64,000 bases of DNA, taken from positions 2,256,819 through 2,320,818 of the forward strand of contig CP129479.1 of assembly GCA_030583865.1 (NCBI GenBank), given 5' to 3'. A program made the translations under genes and the position numbers. Source of the stretch: Thermodesulfobacteriota bacterium. Its GTDB lineage: Bacteria > Desulfobacterota > GWC2-55-46. The notes below the pieces were generated by a model. That model was not told the DNA's origin. It searched no databases and saw nothing but the letters and a program-made list of their open reading frames with translations. Positions 1 to 8,224 of the stretch are shown piece after piece (positions within the stretch are counted from its first letter, which is position 1; each line of letters begins with the position of its first letter).

Positions 1-576
1 CCTCAAGGCCCGCATCTCGTTGAATCTGGCCTCGTTCACGTTCTCTTTCGAGTAGGGCCTTATCACCTCAAGGTTGGACCGGTCTTCGGCTATCCATGAT
101 TTCATGCTCCCGCCGAAAGGCGGATAGTAGATATCCGTCCCGGCGAGCATGAGGCCCGACCCTCCCATCGCAAGGAGGACCGCGAAGAGGGCCGCGACCA
201 TGAGCTTTCCTATCGGGTTATGCCCGAGCCAGCCGGGGGCGTCGCCCATCCTGAAGCCTGCCGAGTATTCCCTCAAATCGGCCATATAGCCCCTGCCGAA
301 GGGCAGCACGGCCCTCCACCTCGCGTAGCGGTTGCCGATGAAGCCCCAGACTATCCTCCATGCGAGGTTCACGACAAAGACATAGCCCGTGAGCACGTGG
401 ACGGTCTTAAGGAGCACCTTGCCGTCGTTCCCGATCCCCAGCTCCTTGCTGAAGAGTATGACCGTCCCGAGGACGATAAGCCCAAGGACGGATGCGAAGT
501 TTATCCAGTGGAACCAGCGGACCGTGCGGTCCCAGACATGATATTCCTTGAGGTCAGCCTTTGCGATATGCCCCAT
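1..576 (-). CDS. Cytochrome b561-family membrane subunit (partial, runs off left edge)
   Basis: Reading the minus strand from ATG at 576 gives 192 open codons to the window edge. The protein begins MGHIAKADLKEYHVWDRTVR and has membrane helices with spaced histidines (RWFHW near residue 22, a TVHV histidine near 60). This is the layout of prokaryotic cytochrome b561 and Ni/Fe-hydrogenase b-type subunits, which pass electrons between quinone and periplasmic partners. An AGGAG lies 8 nt before the ATG and a sigma-70-like promoter is just upstream, so it may be transcribed separately from the genes at 675-3152. Its electron-donor partner is probably outside the window. Confidence 0.8.
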   Translation of the reverse strand, partial: MGHIAKADLKEYHVWDRTVRWFHWINFASVLGLIVLGTVILFSKELGIGNDGKVLLKTVHVLTGYVFVVNLAWRIVWGFIGNRYARWRAVLPFGRGYMADLREYSAGFRMGDAPGWLGHNPIGKLMVAALFAVLLAMGGSGLMLAGTDIYYPPFGGSMKSWIAEDRSNLEVIRPYSKENVNEARFNEMRALR

Positions 577-619
577 ATCGACTCCTGAAAAAAATAAATC
601 ACACGACGCTTCAACCGTC

Positions 620-648
620 ATTTTATGCCGGACAAAGCGAAAAGTCAA
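620..648 (-). promoter_or_regulatory. Sigma-70-type promoter for the cytochrome b561 gene
   Basis: On the minus strand TTGACT (648-643) and TAAAAT (625-620) are separated by exactly 17 bp, in an AT-rich gap before the ATG at 576. Predicted start is near 613. Confidence 0.6.
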
Positions 649-674
649 TACTGGTTTTTTCTAATTGATTGAAT

Positions 675-1226
675 TTACTTGCTTTTTCTGGCAGGCGCAG
701 GATGACGTCTTTCGACGTGGCCTTCGGGTTTCCTGCCTGACGGCGCGCCGTTTTTCGCGACCCTCAACGACAGGAAGGCCGCGATAAGAAGCAGGGCGAA
801 GGAGACCTCGAACAAGGTGAGCGAGGCGATCTTCAAGTAGGCGAATTCTTCCGATACATAGACTATGAGCCAGCCTGAGAGCGCATCCGTAAGGCCGGAC
901 GCGATGGGCAGGAGCACGAGCAGGTACTTGGCGGCCATGGAAATCGGCAGGGCAGCCGCGAGATGGCCGGCAAGGAGTATGGCTATGCCCATGGAGAACA
1001 TGTGCATGTGCGTAATCTCGAGGAGCCCCTGGAATGAGACGGGGTTCTTGAACGCCTCCTCCGAGCCGAGGTAATGGGTCACCACCGCTTCATAGCTCCA
1101 CCCTATCCTTTCGGCGTGTATTACTATGCCCGACAGGTGCGAGAAGGCGAGATAGAGGAGCCCGGCAAAGAGGACGACCTTCAAGAGATTCCCCTGCGGA
1201 GCCTCCCCTTTTCCAAGGTACTTCAT
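675..1226 (-). CDS. Four-helix membrane protein of unknown function, His-rich helices
   Basis: A 183-residue protein with four predicted membrane spans (about 14-38, 66-92, 97-124, 129-152) and a basic C-terminal tail. Histidines lie in or next to helices 1 and 2 (FSHL, VIHAE, THMHMF, AGHL), which would suit haem b or metal binding, but no known haem-protein signature is recognised. Its ATG overlaps the stop of the FMN-binding gene (ATGA at 1226-1223), so the two are translationally coupled. With the FMN protein on one side and cytochrome b561 on the other, a role in membrane electron transfer is a reasonable inference. I cannot name the family. Confidence 0.7.
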   Translation of the reverse strand: MKYLGKGEAPQGNLLKVVLFAGLLYLAFSHLSGIVIHAERIGWSYEAVVTHYLGSEEAFKNPVSFQGLLEITHMHMFSMGIAILLAGHLAAALPISMAAKYLLVLLPIASGLTDALSGWLIVYVSEEFAYLKIASLTLFEVSFALLLIAAFLSLRVAKNGAPSGRKPEGHVERRHPAPARKSK

Positions 1227-1840
1227 CTCATGCCTCCGGGGACGGCTATCTCCATTGTGGCGAGCGTCTTCCTTACTTCCCTCGTTAGTCCGAACGCGGT
1301 AAGCGTCGCCCCGGTTATTGCCTGTATGTCCCTGTTTATCCAGAGGCTTTCGGAAAGCCTTTTACCCCTGAACTGGTCGAGCCACCTCTTGGAGGGTATG
1401 TATTCGAGCGGCTCGTAGAAGGCGAGTATCTCGACATAGCGGAGCTCCCCTCCTGGACTTATAACGGCCATGTACGCCTCGGGCTTGGTCCTGACTACAT
1501 GGCTCTCTATTACCGCGTAGCCTTCTATGCCGGCTTTTCCTCGGGCCGCGTAATAGGTGAAGAGCTTTGAGCCCGGCCTCACCCCTGAGGCCTTCTCGAT
1601 CTCATCGAGGTCCGAGTCCTTGAGGAAGACCGATTCTTTTTGTATCTCAAGGCCGGGGAAGGCCCTCGCCAGGGCCTCGTCCCTCGTCGAAAATACCTTC
1701 GCATCGAGGGGCAAGGCCCAGACGAGGAGCGCCGCAAGGACCAGGAAAACCGACCACGCCTTCAATGCGGACGCCCTGGCCGTATTGAAGCGAAGGAGGA
1801 AGAGAGGTCTTTTTTTCTGTCCCATGCAGGCGCCTTTCAT
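1223..1840 (-). CDS. FMN-binding domain protein, covalent flavinylation motif
   Basis: A 205-residue protein with one N-terminal membrane anchor (about 29-45) and a periplasmic FMN-binding domain like RnfG/NqrC. The motif ITGATLTA (175-182) contains the TGAT in which threonine (T179) receives FMN covalently from ApbE in this family. No apbE is in the window. It follows the porin gene with almost no gap and overlaps the next gene by ATGA. An internal ATG at residue 6 (1825) has a slightly better ribosome site (AAAGG, 7 nt away) and may be the true start. Likely role: an extracytoplasmic one-electron flavin carrier between the membrane cytochromes and another redox partner. Confidence 0.82.
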   Translation of the reverse strand: MKGACMGQKKRPLFLLRFNTARASALKAWSVFLVLAALLVWALPLDAKVFSTRDEALARAFPGLEIQKESVFLKDSDLDEIEKASGVRPGSKLFTYYAARGKAGIEGYAVIESHVVRTKPEAYMAVISPGGELRYVEILAFYEPLEYIPSKRWLDQFRGKRLSESLWINRDIQAITGATLTAFGLTREVRKTLATMEIAVPGGMR

Positions 1841-1841
1841 C

Positions 1842-3152
1842 TTAGAATATGAAGCCGACTCCCAGGTTGAACTGGTCTATCTTGTTCTCGTCGAGCCCGG
1901 TCCCCTTGCCTTCCGGCAGGCCGGAAGCGGTGTCCCTTATCTGGTAGTCCGCCTTTATGACGACGTTATGTATGGGCTTGTAGCCGACGCCTATGGTCGT
2001 TATCTTCCTGTGCTGGGTCGGGTCCTTCGTAACGCCCGCGAAGACCTCGTGGTGGGTGTCGTAGTCCTCGTAGCGTATAAATGGCGTAAGCGACGACTCG
2101 GACATGGGCTTTATATGGGGCATTACATCATAGGCAGCCTCCACATACCAGCCCTTGGCCTTCTTGCCTACCGGAGCAGTAGTAAGAGGATCCGCCGTTG
2201 TGCCCGGAGGTGCCGTCTCGAACGCGCTATTGCCGTCGAGCTTGCCCTCGGCATACAGGCCGCGTAGCTCAAGCCCCTTCTGCCGGAATATGGTGTGAAC
2301 CTCCCAGAAATCAATGTCTGCGTTCTTGTCCGCAGCCGAAACCACGCTTCCGCCCGCGCCTGCCCCGGCCTCGCCGAAGTAGTAGCTGCCGCCGACGGAA
2401 AAGCCCTCTGTCACCCCGTACTCGAGGCTCAGGACATAGGCCAGGCTCTCGGCGTTGGCGCTCGTGCCCTTGAACCTGCCGTTCCTTATCCAGTCGGCCT
2501 TCCTGAAGCTGTCGGATCTAAGGCCGTTCAAGACCGCGGCCTTGTAGGAGAGGCCGCCCACCTCGCCGTGCACCATTACGCCGAGGTCGCGCCAGGTGGT
2601 GGGGATTATGTTCCTCTCGACCTCGGGGCGGTTGACCCCGTGGAAGGTCGTGGGCTCGTGGAACTCGTTCACTATGCCCATGGGCACGAGCACGAGTCCG
2701 GGCCTTACGTTGAAGGCCTCGTTAATAAGGAAGTCGATATAAAGGAACTCTACGAAGACCTCGTTCGCGTGCTCGAACTCTATCTCCGCGTTGAGGACGA
2801 TGTTGTCCGTGAACTTGTACCCGGTGTACAGGATGAACCTGAGCGTATCAGCCAGGTCTTTTTTCGTGTCGTCGAGATAGTTGGTGTAGAAGAACTCGCC
2901 GTAGCCGCCTATCGAGAGGCCGCCCCTTTTGCCGTAGACCTTCGATGCCGCCGGGCCGAGGCCGGAGAACGACTCGTACTTGTCGTCCGCCACCTCACCG
3001 AGCTTCAATTTCTCGACCTCTCCGGTCAGGATTTCCACCTTCCTGTTAAGCTCGCTCAAATCGCTTTCCGCCGCCCGGCTCTCCGGCGGCGCGACCCCCA
3101 AAAGCAGCGCAGCCGTGAACGCCATCGCGGTCATGTTTCTCAAGCCCTTCAT
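1842..3152 (-). CDS. Outer-membrane porin with N-terminal coiled coil
   Basis: The 436-residue product starts at MKGLRN, chosen because AAGGAGGGG lies directly upstream; the open frame extends 34 codons further but lacks a signal. It has a signal peptide (about 1-26), a short coiled-coil segment (SDLSELNRKVEILTGEVEKL, about 28-47), and then a long region of alternating aromatic and polar residues ending in GVGFIF, typical of a beta-barrel with a terminal phenylalanine. Substrate is unknown. It is first in the porin, FMN-binding, membrane-protein set, so it may admit a substrate or redox partner to the periplasm. Confidence 0.8.
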   Translation of the reverse strand: MKGLRNMTAMAFTAALLLGVAPPESRAAESDLSELNRKVEILTGEVEKLKLGEVADDKYESFSGLGPAASKVYGKRGGLSIGGYGEFFYTNYLDDTKKDLADTLRFILYTGYKFTDNIVLNAEIEFEHANEVFVEFLYIDFLINEAFNVRPGLVLVPMGIVNEFHEPTTFHGVNRPEVERNIIPTTWRDLGVMVHGEVGGLSYKAAVLNGLRSDSFRKADWIRNGRFKGTSANAESLAYVLSLEYGVTEGFSVGGSYYFGEAGAGAGGSVVSAADKNADIDFWEVHTIFRQKGLELRGLYAEGKLDGNSAFETAPPGTTADPLTTAPVGKKAKGWYVEAAYDVMPHIKPMSESSLTPFIRYEDYDTHHEVFAGVTKDPTQHRKITTIGVGYKPIHNVVIKADYQIRDTASGLPEGKGTGLDENKIDQFNLGVGFIF

Positions 3153-3410
3153 CTTCCCCTCCTTGCATGGTTGATTGTCTTCACCAGCCCGGCATTGCAG
3201 CCGACCGGCAGTGCAGCCGAAAAAACCCAATCGGCTCCGAACGCCAGCTTGCATCCAGAGCCCCGCTTGCTACTACTCGAGCCGCATGCATTGTGCGGCA
3301 TCTGTACGGGACTCGGAATCCTCTACAAACTACATACGGCGCTCGGAAAGCACTCGCCCTGGCCCGGGATGGGCATTGGAGGGGTAAACACAGGTACTAG
3401 ACGGGGGAAA

Positions 3411-3563
3411 TCATTCTTCGGCCTCAGGCGTGCCGATCTCCTGGATGAGGCCGCATTTCGGGCATTTTATCTCGATATGCCTGACCTCTCCCTTCATGAG
3501 GAGCCTTTTGCATTTCCGGCACCTTATCTCGCTTTTCATCTGCTTCTCGTAGTCAACGCACAT
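3411..3563 (-). CDS. Com-like small zinc-finger protein
   Basis: The reading frame on the minus strand encodes about 50 residues with two CxxC knuckles, RCRKCKRLL and KCPKCGL, separated by a KGEVRHIEIK stretch. This matches the arrangement of the phage Mu Com family, small zinc-finger translational regulators also found on bacterial chromosomes. Three in-frame ATGs exist (3581, 3569, 3563); the last has GGAG 7 nt upstream and is preferred. No other phage gene is nearby, so it looks like a stand-alone domesticated copy. Three near-identical 17-bp operator-like sites lie upstream, suggesting tight transcriptional control. Confidence 0.65.
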   Translation of the reverse strand: MCVDYEKQMKSEIRCRKCKRLLMKGEVRHIEIKCPKCGLIQEIGTPEAEE

Positions 3564-3589
3564 GTTCATGCTCCGCCTCATTTTTGAAC

Positions 3590-3606
3590 ATGAATTTCAC
3601 TTTCAT
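3590..3606. promoter_or_regulatory. Operator-like site 1 upstream of the Com-like gene
   Basis: ATGAATTTCACTTTCAT, an inverted repeat with arms ATGAA and TTCAT. It differs from the site at 3757 by one base. It sits immediately upstream of the Com-like start. The composition resembles Fur boxes, but the regulator is not proven. Confidence 0.5.
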
Positions 3607-3626
3607 TACCCAGCAAAAGGCCAGCC

Positions 3627-3649
3627 ATGATTTTGATTTTCATATTCAT
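3627..3649. promoter_or_regulatory. Operator-like site 2
   Basis: ATGATTTTGATTTTCAT followed by ATTCAT. It matches site 3 at 21 of 23 positions. On the minus strand it reads as successive GAATAT, GAAAAT and CAAAAT hexamers, the pattern described for Fur-binding DNA. Confidence 0.5.
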
Positions 3650-3756
3650 CAGCTCAGGAATCGTGGCTCGCGAAGGACTCTGGCCTGCCACATGGAGGGC
3701 CTTAGCCCCTGGACCGCAAGGCGCCCTCTTTCGCGCCACATGGCCGGAGCGCGTCT

Positions 3757-3779
3757 ATGAATTTGACTTTCATATTCAT
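3757..3779. promoter_or_regulatory. Operator-like site 3
   Basis: ATGAATTTGACTTTCAT followed by ATTCAT, 130 bp from site 2. The sequence between sites 2 and 3 is GC-rich and unlike the sites themselves. Apart from these sites I see no gene in 3582-3956. Confidence 0.5.
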
Positions 3780-3956
3780 TTACACCGGATCTACTCGCCT
3801 TGTCAAGCGGATTCGTGCAGGCCGCTCCTTTTTCTTTATCCGTGTTTTTCGGCCCAGGAATAATGCCGCAGTAAGTCCCTGTCCTGGAAAGGAAATTCCT
3901 TATAAGGTCCTTGAACCTCAGGAAGGGCCTTGGTGCGGAGCGGCGCCCGTTTTCAG

Positions 3957-4721
3957 CTAAAGGCCGGGCCTTTTCCTTGCCGATCGGAATATGTAGAGCG
4001 CGAAGAAGAGGAAGGCCGTATAGACCACGAGCCCCATCCCGACCTTTGCGAGGAAGCCGTAATCGGGGCCGTATGTCCCGGTCTCCTCGTCGTAGGTGTA
4101 GCAGATGGATTTGAGAAAGGCCATGATGCCCGAGGACGCCGGGACAGCCGGCCCGGCCGCCGGGTCCGTTGAGAGCCTTATTGCCCTGGAGAGTTCTCCC
4201 GGGTCGACCTGGTTGCCGTAAAGCCTCGTTGCCACCCTGCCGTCGGGCCCGATGACGACCGCCAGGCTGGGGTGGTCGAAGCCGTTTTCGGTCTTCCTGT
4301 ACGCGAAGCCCGCCTCCTTTACGAGCGCGTCAACCGTCTCCTGGCCGGATGTCGCAAACCTCCACGGGCCGAAGTCGTCCGTGAAGTTCGCGCCGTACTC
4401 CTTGAGGGCAGCCGGGGTGTCGTTCGCCGTATCGAAGCCTATTGTAAGCGCGTTGAATTCAGTGCCGAAGCCCGAGCCGGGGCTCGTGAACGCGCCCTTG
4501 AGGCTGTCGGTATGGGTCCCGCAGGTATGTGTACAGTCGGTGTAGACGAAGCTCAGGACGATGGGCTTCCCGTAGAGATCGCTCAGCCTGAAGGCCTTGC
4601 CGTCCTGGTCCACGAGCGCGCGGTCGGTCAGCCGGGCGCCTGCGGGGACCTCGGCAAAGGGCGCGGGCGGGGCGGCAAGGGCCAGTATCGCTATCATTAT
4701 GAAGACAAGCGCGCGGAGCAT
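3957..4721 (-). CDS. sco: SCO1/SenC-type copper chaperone for cytochrome oxidase
   Basis: A 254-residue thioredoxin-fold protein with signal peptide or anchor (1-23), the copper-binding CxxxC (C63 and C67 in CTHTC) and the conserved histidine (H150 in FDHPSL). These are the three ligands needed to deliver copper to the CuA site of oxidase subunit II. An extra membrane helix lies at the C-terminus (about 227-246), less usual for Sco. The ATG at 4721 is 2 bp after the ctaB stop, and the frame continues upstream only as an antisense-like extension through ctaB. It is the last gene of the oxidase operon. Confidence 0.92.
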   Translation of the reverse strand: MLRALVFIMIAILALAAPPAPFAEVPAGARLTDRALVDQDGKAFRLSDLYGKPIVLSFVYTDCTHTCGTHTDSLKGAFTSPGSGFGTEFNALTIGFDTANDTPAALKEYGANFTDDFGPWRFATSGQETVDALVKEAGFAYRKTENGFDHPSLAVVIGPDGRVATRLYGNQVDPGELSRAIRLSTDPAAGPAVPASSGIMAFLKSICYTYDEETGTYGPDYGFLAKVGMGLVVYTAFLFFALYIFRSARKRPGL

Positions 4722-4723
4722 GG

Positions 4724-5647
4724 CTATCCTGCCAGGGCGTCCAGCATTACGCCTGCGAAGAGTATGGCAAGATACGCCATTGAGGCCTTGAAGTTCCTCC
4801 ATGCGGCTTCCTTTGACTGCTCTCTTACGAGGAGCGCGCTCCGGTAAAGGAAGAGCCCCCCGGCGACCGAGGCGGCGGCAGCGTAGAGCGCCCCGAAAAG
4901 GCCGAGGGCTACCGGCACGAAAGAGGACGCGACGAGCACCGCGGTATTCCCCATTATCCAGAGGGCCGCCTTCCGGTTGCCCACGACGTTCGGGAGCATC
5001 GGCACCCCCGCCCTCTCGTAGTCTTCCCTGTGCACTATCGCGAAACTCCAGAAGTGCGAAGGGGTCCAGAAAAAGAGCACCACCGCGAGCAGGGCAGGCG
5101 CAGAGCAGAAGGCCGGCTCGGCCGACGCCCCTCCGGCGAGCACGGCGAAGCTGCCGGCGAGGCCGCCTATGACGATATTGAGGCTGCTCCTTCTTTTGAG
5201 CCACACCGTATAGACGACCGCGTAGACGAACGCGCCCAGGAATAGGTGCAGGACCACCATGTAGTTGAGCTTGAGTAGCGAGACCGCCGCCGAAACGGCA
5301 AGGAGGACAAGGGCGAGCGCCGGGGCTGCCGAAGGCGGGCAGGCCCCGACGAGCGGCCTGCCCCTGGTCCTTTTCATTACAGCGTCTATGTCCCTGTCGA
5401 AATAGTGGTTGAGCGCGCTCGCCGCCGAGGCCGCGGCCAGCGTCGCGAGCGCGAGATACAGCGCCTTTTCAGCCGAAAAGCCGTACGGCGCGGCCATAAG
5501 CCCCACCACCGCAGTGAGCGTTATGAGCCAGCATATCCTGAGCTTCAGAAGGGCCAGGCACCTCGATTGCCTGAGGAGCCCCGCGGCTCCGGAAGCCGCG
5601 ACGGCCCTGAGCCCGGATGGGACTATATGCATCATCGTTCCCCGCAT
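4724..5647 (-). CDS. ctaB: Protohaem IX farnesyltransferase (haem O synthase)
   Basis: A 307-residue polytopic UbiA-family prenyltransferase. The first Asp-rich motif NHYFDRDIDAVMKRT (80-94) and the second region VHREDYERAGVPMLP are typical of haem O synthases, which attach farnesyl to haem b for the aa3- or bo-type oxidase. GGGAGG precedes the ATG at 5647. It lies between coxA and sco in one transcription direction. No ctaA (haem A synthase) is in the window, so whether the oxidase carries haem A or O is open. Confidence 0.93.
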   Translation of the reverse strand: MRGTMMHIVPSGLRAVAASGAAGLLRQSRCLALLKLRICWLITLTAVVGLMAAPYGFSAEKALYLALATLAAASAASALNHYFDRDIDAVMKRTRGRPLVGACPPSAAPALALVLLAVSAAVSLLKLNYMVVLHLFLGAFVYAVVYTVWLKRRSSLNIVIGGLAGSFAVLAGGASAEPAFCSAPALLAVVLFFWTPSHFWSFAIVHREDYERAGVPMLPNVVGNRKAALWIMGNTAVLVASSFVPVALGLFGALYAAAASVAGGLFLYRSALLVREQSKEAAWRNFKASMAYLAILFAGVMLDALAG

Positions 5648-5832
5648 GGCAGCCTCCCTGTCAGTCTCTCATCTCGGCCCGGCCGGGCCTTGCAACGTGC
5701 CTGCATCTCTCGCTCGCTGGGCAGCCTGACCCGGCCCTGCACGCCGGACATGCGACCGCCTCCGGCGCCCCGTCCGGCCGCTCGGGAATCACCCCTGTTC
5801 CGCCCATGGCCGGACCATTTCCTGGCCTTATG

Positions 5833-7461
5833 CTATTTGCCGTATCCGTAAGGGCTCCAGTCCTCCGGTACCTTCACCTCCCCGCCGAAGTTGCCGGGCG
5901 GAGGGGGCGAGGGAGCGTGCGTCCATTCGAGCGAGCGCGAGCCCCAGGGGTTGGGCCCGACCTTCTTGCCGAAAAAGACGCAGTGCAGCCAGGAGACGAG
6001 CACAACGAGCGCCCCCAGTAGTATTATATACGAGCCGATGGTCGCCCACTGCTGCATCCATTCGAGCTCGGGGAACTGCTGGTAGTCGTAATACCTCCTC
6101 GGAAGGCCCTTAACCCCCATCAGGAGAGTGAACATGAAGGTTATGTTCACGCCAATGAAGAAGAGAATGAAGCCGAGCTTCCCAAGCGTTTCGCTGTACA
6201 TCCTGCCGGTCATCTTGGGGAGCACGTAATAGGTGCCGCCGAGGATCGCGGTAGTCATGGAAACCGCCATGACGTAATGGAAGTGGCCGGGCATCCAGTA
6301 GGTGTCCGTGAGGTGCATGTAAATGGCGGACATGGCGTTCGGTATGCCGGTCAGGCCCCCTATGAGGAAAAGGAAGAGGAACCCTGCGGCGTAGAGCATC
6401 GGCGTCGAGTACTGGATGGAGCCCTTGTAGAGCGTGCCGACGAGCCCTATCATGAGGAGCCCCACAGGGATGCTTATCAGAAGCGTTGTGAATACATGCA
6501 CGAGGACCATCCAGTTGGGTATGCCCGCGATGTAGAGGTGGTGGGCCCAGACGAGGCCCGTTAGCGCCAGGACGCCGAAGATGCCGTAGTAGACCATCTT
6601 CATGTGGTTGAATATCCTGTTCCTCGCGAAGGTGGCCACTATCTCGTATATGAGACCGACCGCGGGGAGGAATATGACGTAGACCGCCGGGTGCGAATAG
6701 AACCAGAAGAGGTTCTCGTATATGAGGGCGCTCCCGCCGGCGGCGGCGTTGAAGAAGTGCGTGCCGAGATACTTGTCGAGCGAGAGCATCGTGACCGCCA
6801 CGCCCAGTATCGGGACGAAGATTATCTGAATGATGAAGGCCGCCAGCGTGCACCAGATGAAGATATTGAGCTTGCTCCAGGTCAGGCCGGGCGCCCTCAT
6901 GTAGATTATGGTCGTAAGGAAGTTCACGCCCGCCGCTATGGAGGAAAAGCCCATCAGGAGCACTGTGAAGGTGTAGAAGGCCGTGTTCCCGCCGGTGAGT
7001 ATGGAGTACGGCGGGTACCCCGTCCACATTATGTCCGGCGGGTCGGGTATTACGAAGGTGAGTAGCGCCACCACAAGGCCCATCCAGAAGAGCCAGACGC
7101 TCAACGCGTTCACCCTCGGGAACGCCACGTCCTTCGCGCCTATCATGAGGGGGACGTAGTAGTTGGCGAAAAACCCGGTGAGGGCCGGTATCTGGTAGCC
7201 GAGTATCATCGCGGCCCCATGGAAGTAGAGCCATGTGTTATAGGTGCTCGGGTTGTCGGTAACGGTAGGGCCGAGGCTCGCGAGCTCCGTCCTCATGAGG
7301 ATGGCCATTATGCCCGCTATAAGGAAGGCGGCGAAGGCGCCTACCATGTAGAGCACCGCGACCCTCTTGTGGTCGGTAGTGAAGACCCATTCCTTCAAAC
7401 TGAAACCGGAGCCGGCCGCGTGGTGCGTTTCAACGGAACCGGTGACCATGGTTGAGCTCAT
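5833..7461 (-). CDS. ctaD: Cytochrome c oxidase subunit I (A2-type haem-copper oxidase)
   Basis: A 542-residue, about 12-helix catalytic subunit. Ligands are visible: H81 (low-spin haem), H257 and cross-linked Y261 in YSHPAVY, CuB histidines H307-H308 (WAHHLY), and H393/H395 (GHFHYV) for the haems. The YS motif replaces the GHPEV glutamate of A1 oxidases, so proton uptake should follow the A2 (YS) variant of the D pathway. It reduces oxygen to water at the cytoplasmic membrane while pumping protons. It lies 9 bp after subunit II; the 185 bp before ctaB contain only a GC-rich hairpin. Confidence 0.96.
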   Translation of the reverse strand: MSSTMVTGSVETHHAAGSGFSLKEWVFTTDHKRVAVLYMVGAFAAFLIAGIMAILMRTELASLGPTVTDNPSTYNTWLYFHGAAMILGYQIPALTGFFANYYVPLMIGAKDVAFPRVNALSVWLFWMGLVVALLTFVIPDPPDIMWTGYPPYSILTGGNTAFYTFTVLLMGFSSIAAGVNFLTTIIYMRAPGLTWSKLNIFIWCTLAAFIIQIIFVPILGVAVTMLSLDKYLGTHFFNAAAGGSALIYENLFWFYSHPAVYVIFLPAVGLIYEIVATFARNRIFNHMKMVYYGIFGVLALTGLVWAHHLYIAGIPNWMVLVHVFTTLLISIPVGLLMIGLVGTLYKGSIQYSTPMLYAAGFLFLFLIGGLTGIPNAMSAIYMHLTDTYWMPGHFHYVMAVSMTTAILGGTYYVLPKMTGRMYSETLGKLGFILFFIGVNITFMFTLLMGVKGLPRRYYDYQQFPELEWMQQWATIGSYIILLGALVVLVSWLHCVFFGKKVGPNPWGSRSLEWTHAPSPPPPGNFGGEVKVPEDWSPYGYGK

Positions 7462-7470
7462 ATACCCCTC

Positions 7471-8208
7471 CTAAGCTTCTTTATTCCGAGGAGTGTTCTC
7501 CTCTATCCATTTTTTAAACTCGGCCTCGGGCATCACGATGACCTTGCCGTGCATGCTCGAATGCAGCACCCCGCAGAACTCCGCGCAGGTCATGACGTGC
7601 TCGCCCGCCTTCTTCGGGTAGAACCAGATGTAGGTGTCCATGCCCGGGACCGTGTCCCACTTGACCTTGAAATCAGGTATGAAGAAGCTGTGGAGGACGT
7701 CCCTGCTCGAGAGCGAGACCTTTATGGGCGTGCCCTCCGGCACCCTGAGCTCGTTCGTGGCGGTCGCCCCGCCCGGGTAGGTTATGTCCCAGCCCCACAT
7801 GTAGGACTCGACCTTGACCTCGTAGGCCCCTTCCGGCACTTCCCTCATCTTGTTCCACAGCTCGAAGTTCTTGGCGGCCAGGTAGACGTCGTCCGCGAGG
7901 AAGATGAACGCGGGTATGAGCACCCAGCCCAGCGAGGCCAGGGGCGAGAGACTTGAGCCCTTCCCCTCCTCCCCTTCCCTCCTCCTCCTGTACTTAATAA
8001 GGAGATACAGCGTCACGGCCGCGAAGATGACGCCTATTATGGTAATATCGAGAATGAGCTCCTGCCAGAGGTGGTGCCAGCCCTCGGTTATGTCCGGCAC
8101 TGCCCCGCCGCCCTCCGCAGCCTCGGAGGCCGCGGCGGGAAGGAGGAGGGCGCCCCCCGCGATGAGCCGCTTGAATGTCTTCATATGTACCAGCTCCTTT
8201 CCTTTCAT
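7471..8208 (-). CDS. ctaC: Cytochrome c oxidase subunit II (CuA)
   Basis: A 245-residue protein with signal peptide, two membrane helices (about 49-72 and 90-110) and a periplasmic cupredoxin domain. CuA ligands are all present: H173, C208, E210, C212, H216 and M219 (CAEFCGVLHSSM). The aromatic patch YMWGWDITY is the electron entry route. There is no fused cytochrome c domain, so a separate c-type cytochrome must deliver electrons. Two starts have ribosome sites: ATG 8208 (GGGGGAG) and ATG 8184 (AAAGGAG); the second gives a more standard signal peptide. Confidence 0.95.
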   Translation of the reverse strand: MKGKELVHMKTFKRLIAGGALLLPAAASEAAEGGGAVPDITEGWHHLWQELILDITIIGVIFAAVTLYLLIKYRRRREGEEGKGSSLSPLASLGWVLIPAFIFLADDVYLAAKNFELWNKMREVPEGAYEVKVESYMWGWDITYPGGATATNELRVPEGTPIKVSLSSRDVLHSFFIPDFKVKWDTVPGMDTYIWFYPKKAGEHVMTCAEFCGVLHSSMHGKVIVMPEAEFKKWIEENTPRNKEA

Positions 8209-8224
8209 GATAATCTCCCCCGCC

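Noticed and set aside
3627-3960. Plus-strand open frames upstream of sco
   Set aside because: No ribosome site, biased composition, and they cover the operator-like repeats.
4722-5204. N-terminal extension of the Sco protein through ctaB
   Set aside because: The extension is Arg/Ala-rich shadow sequence of ctaB; the Sco signal peptide begins at 4721.
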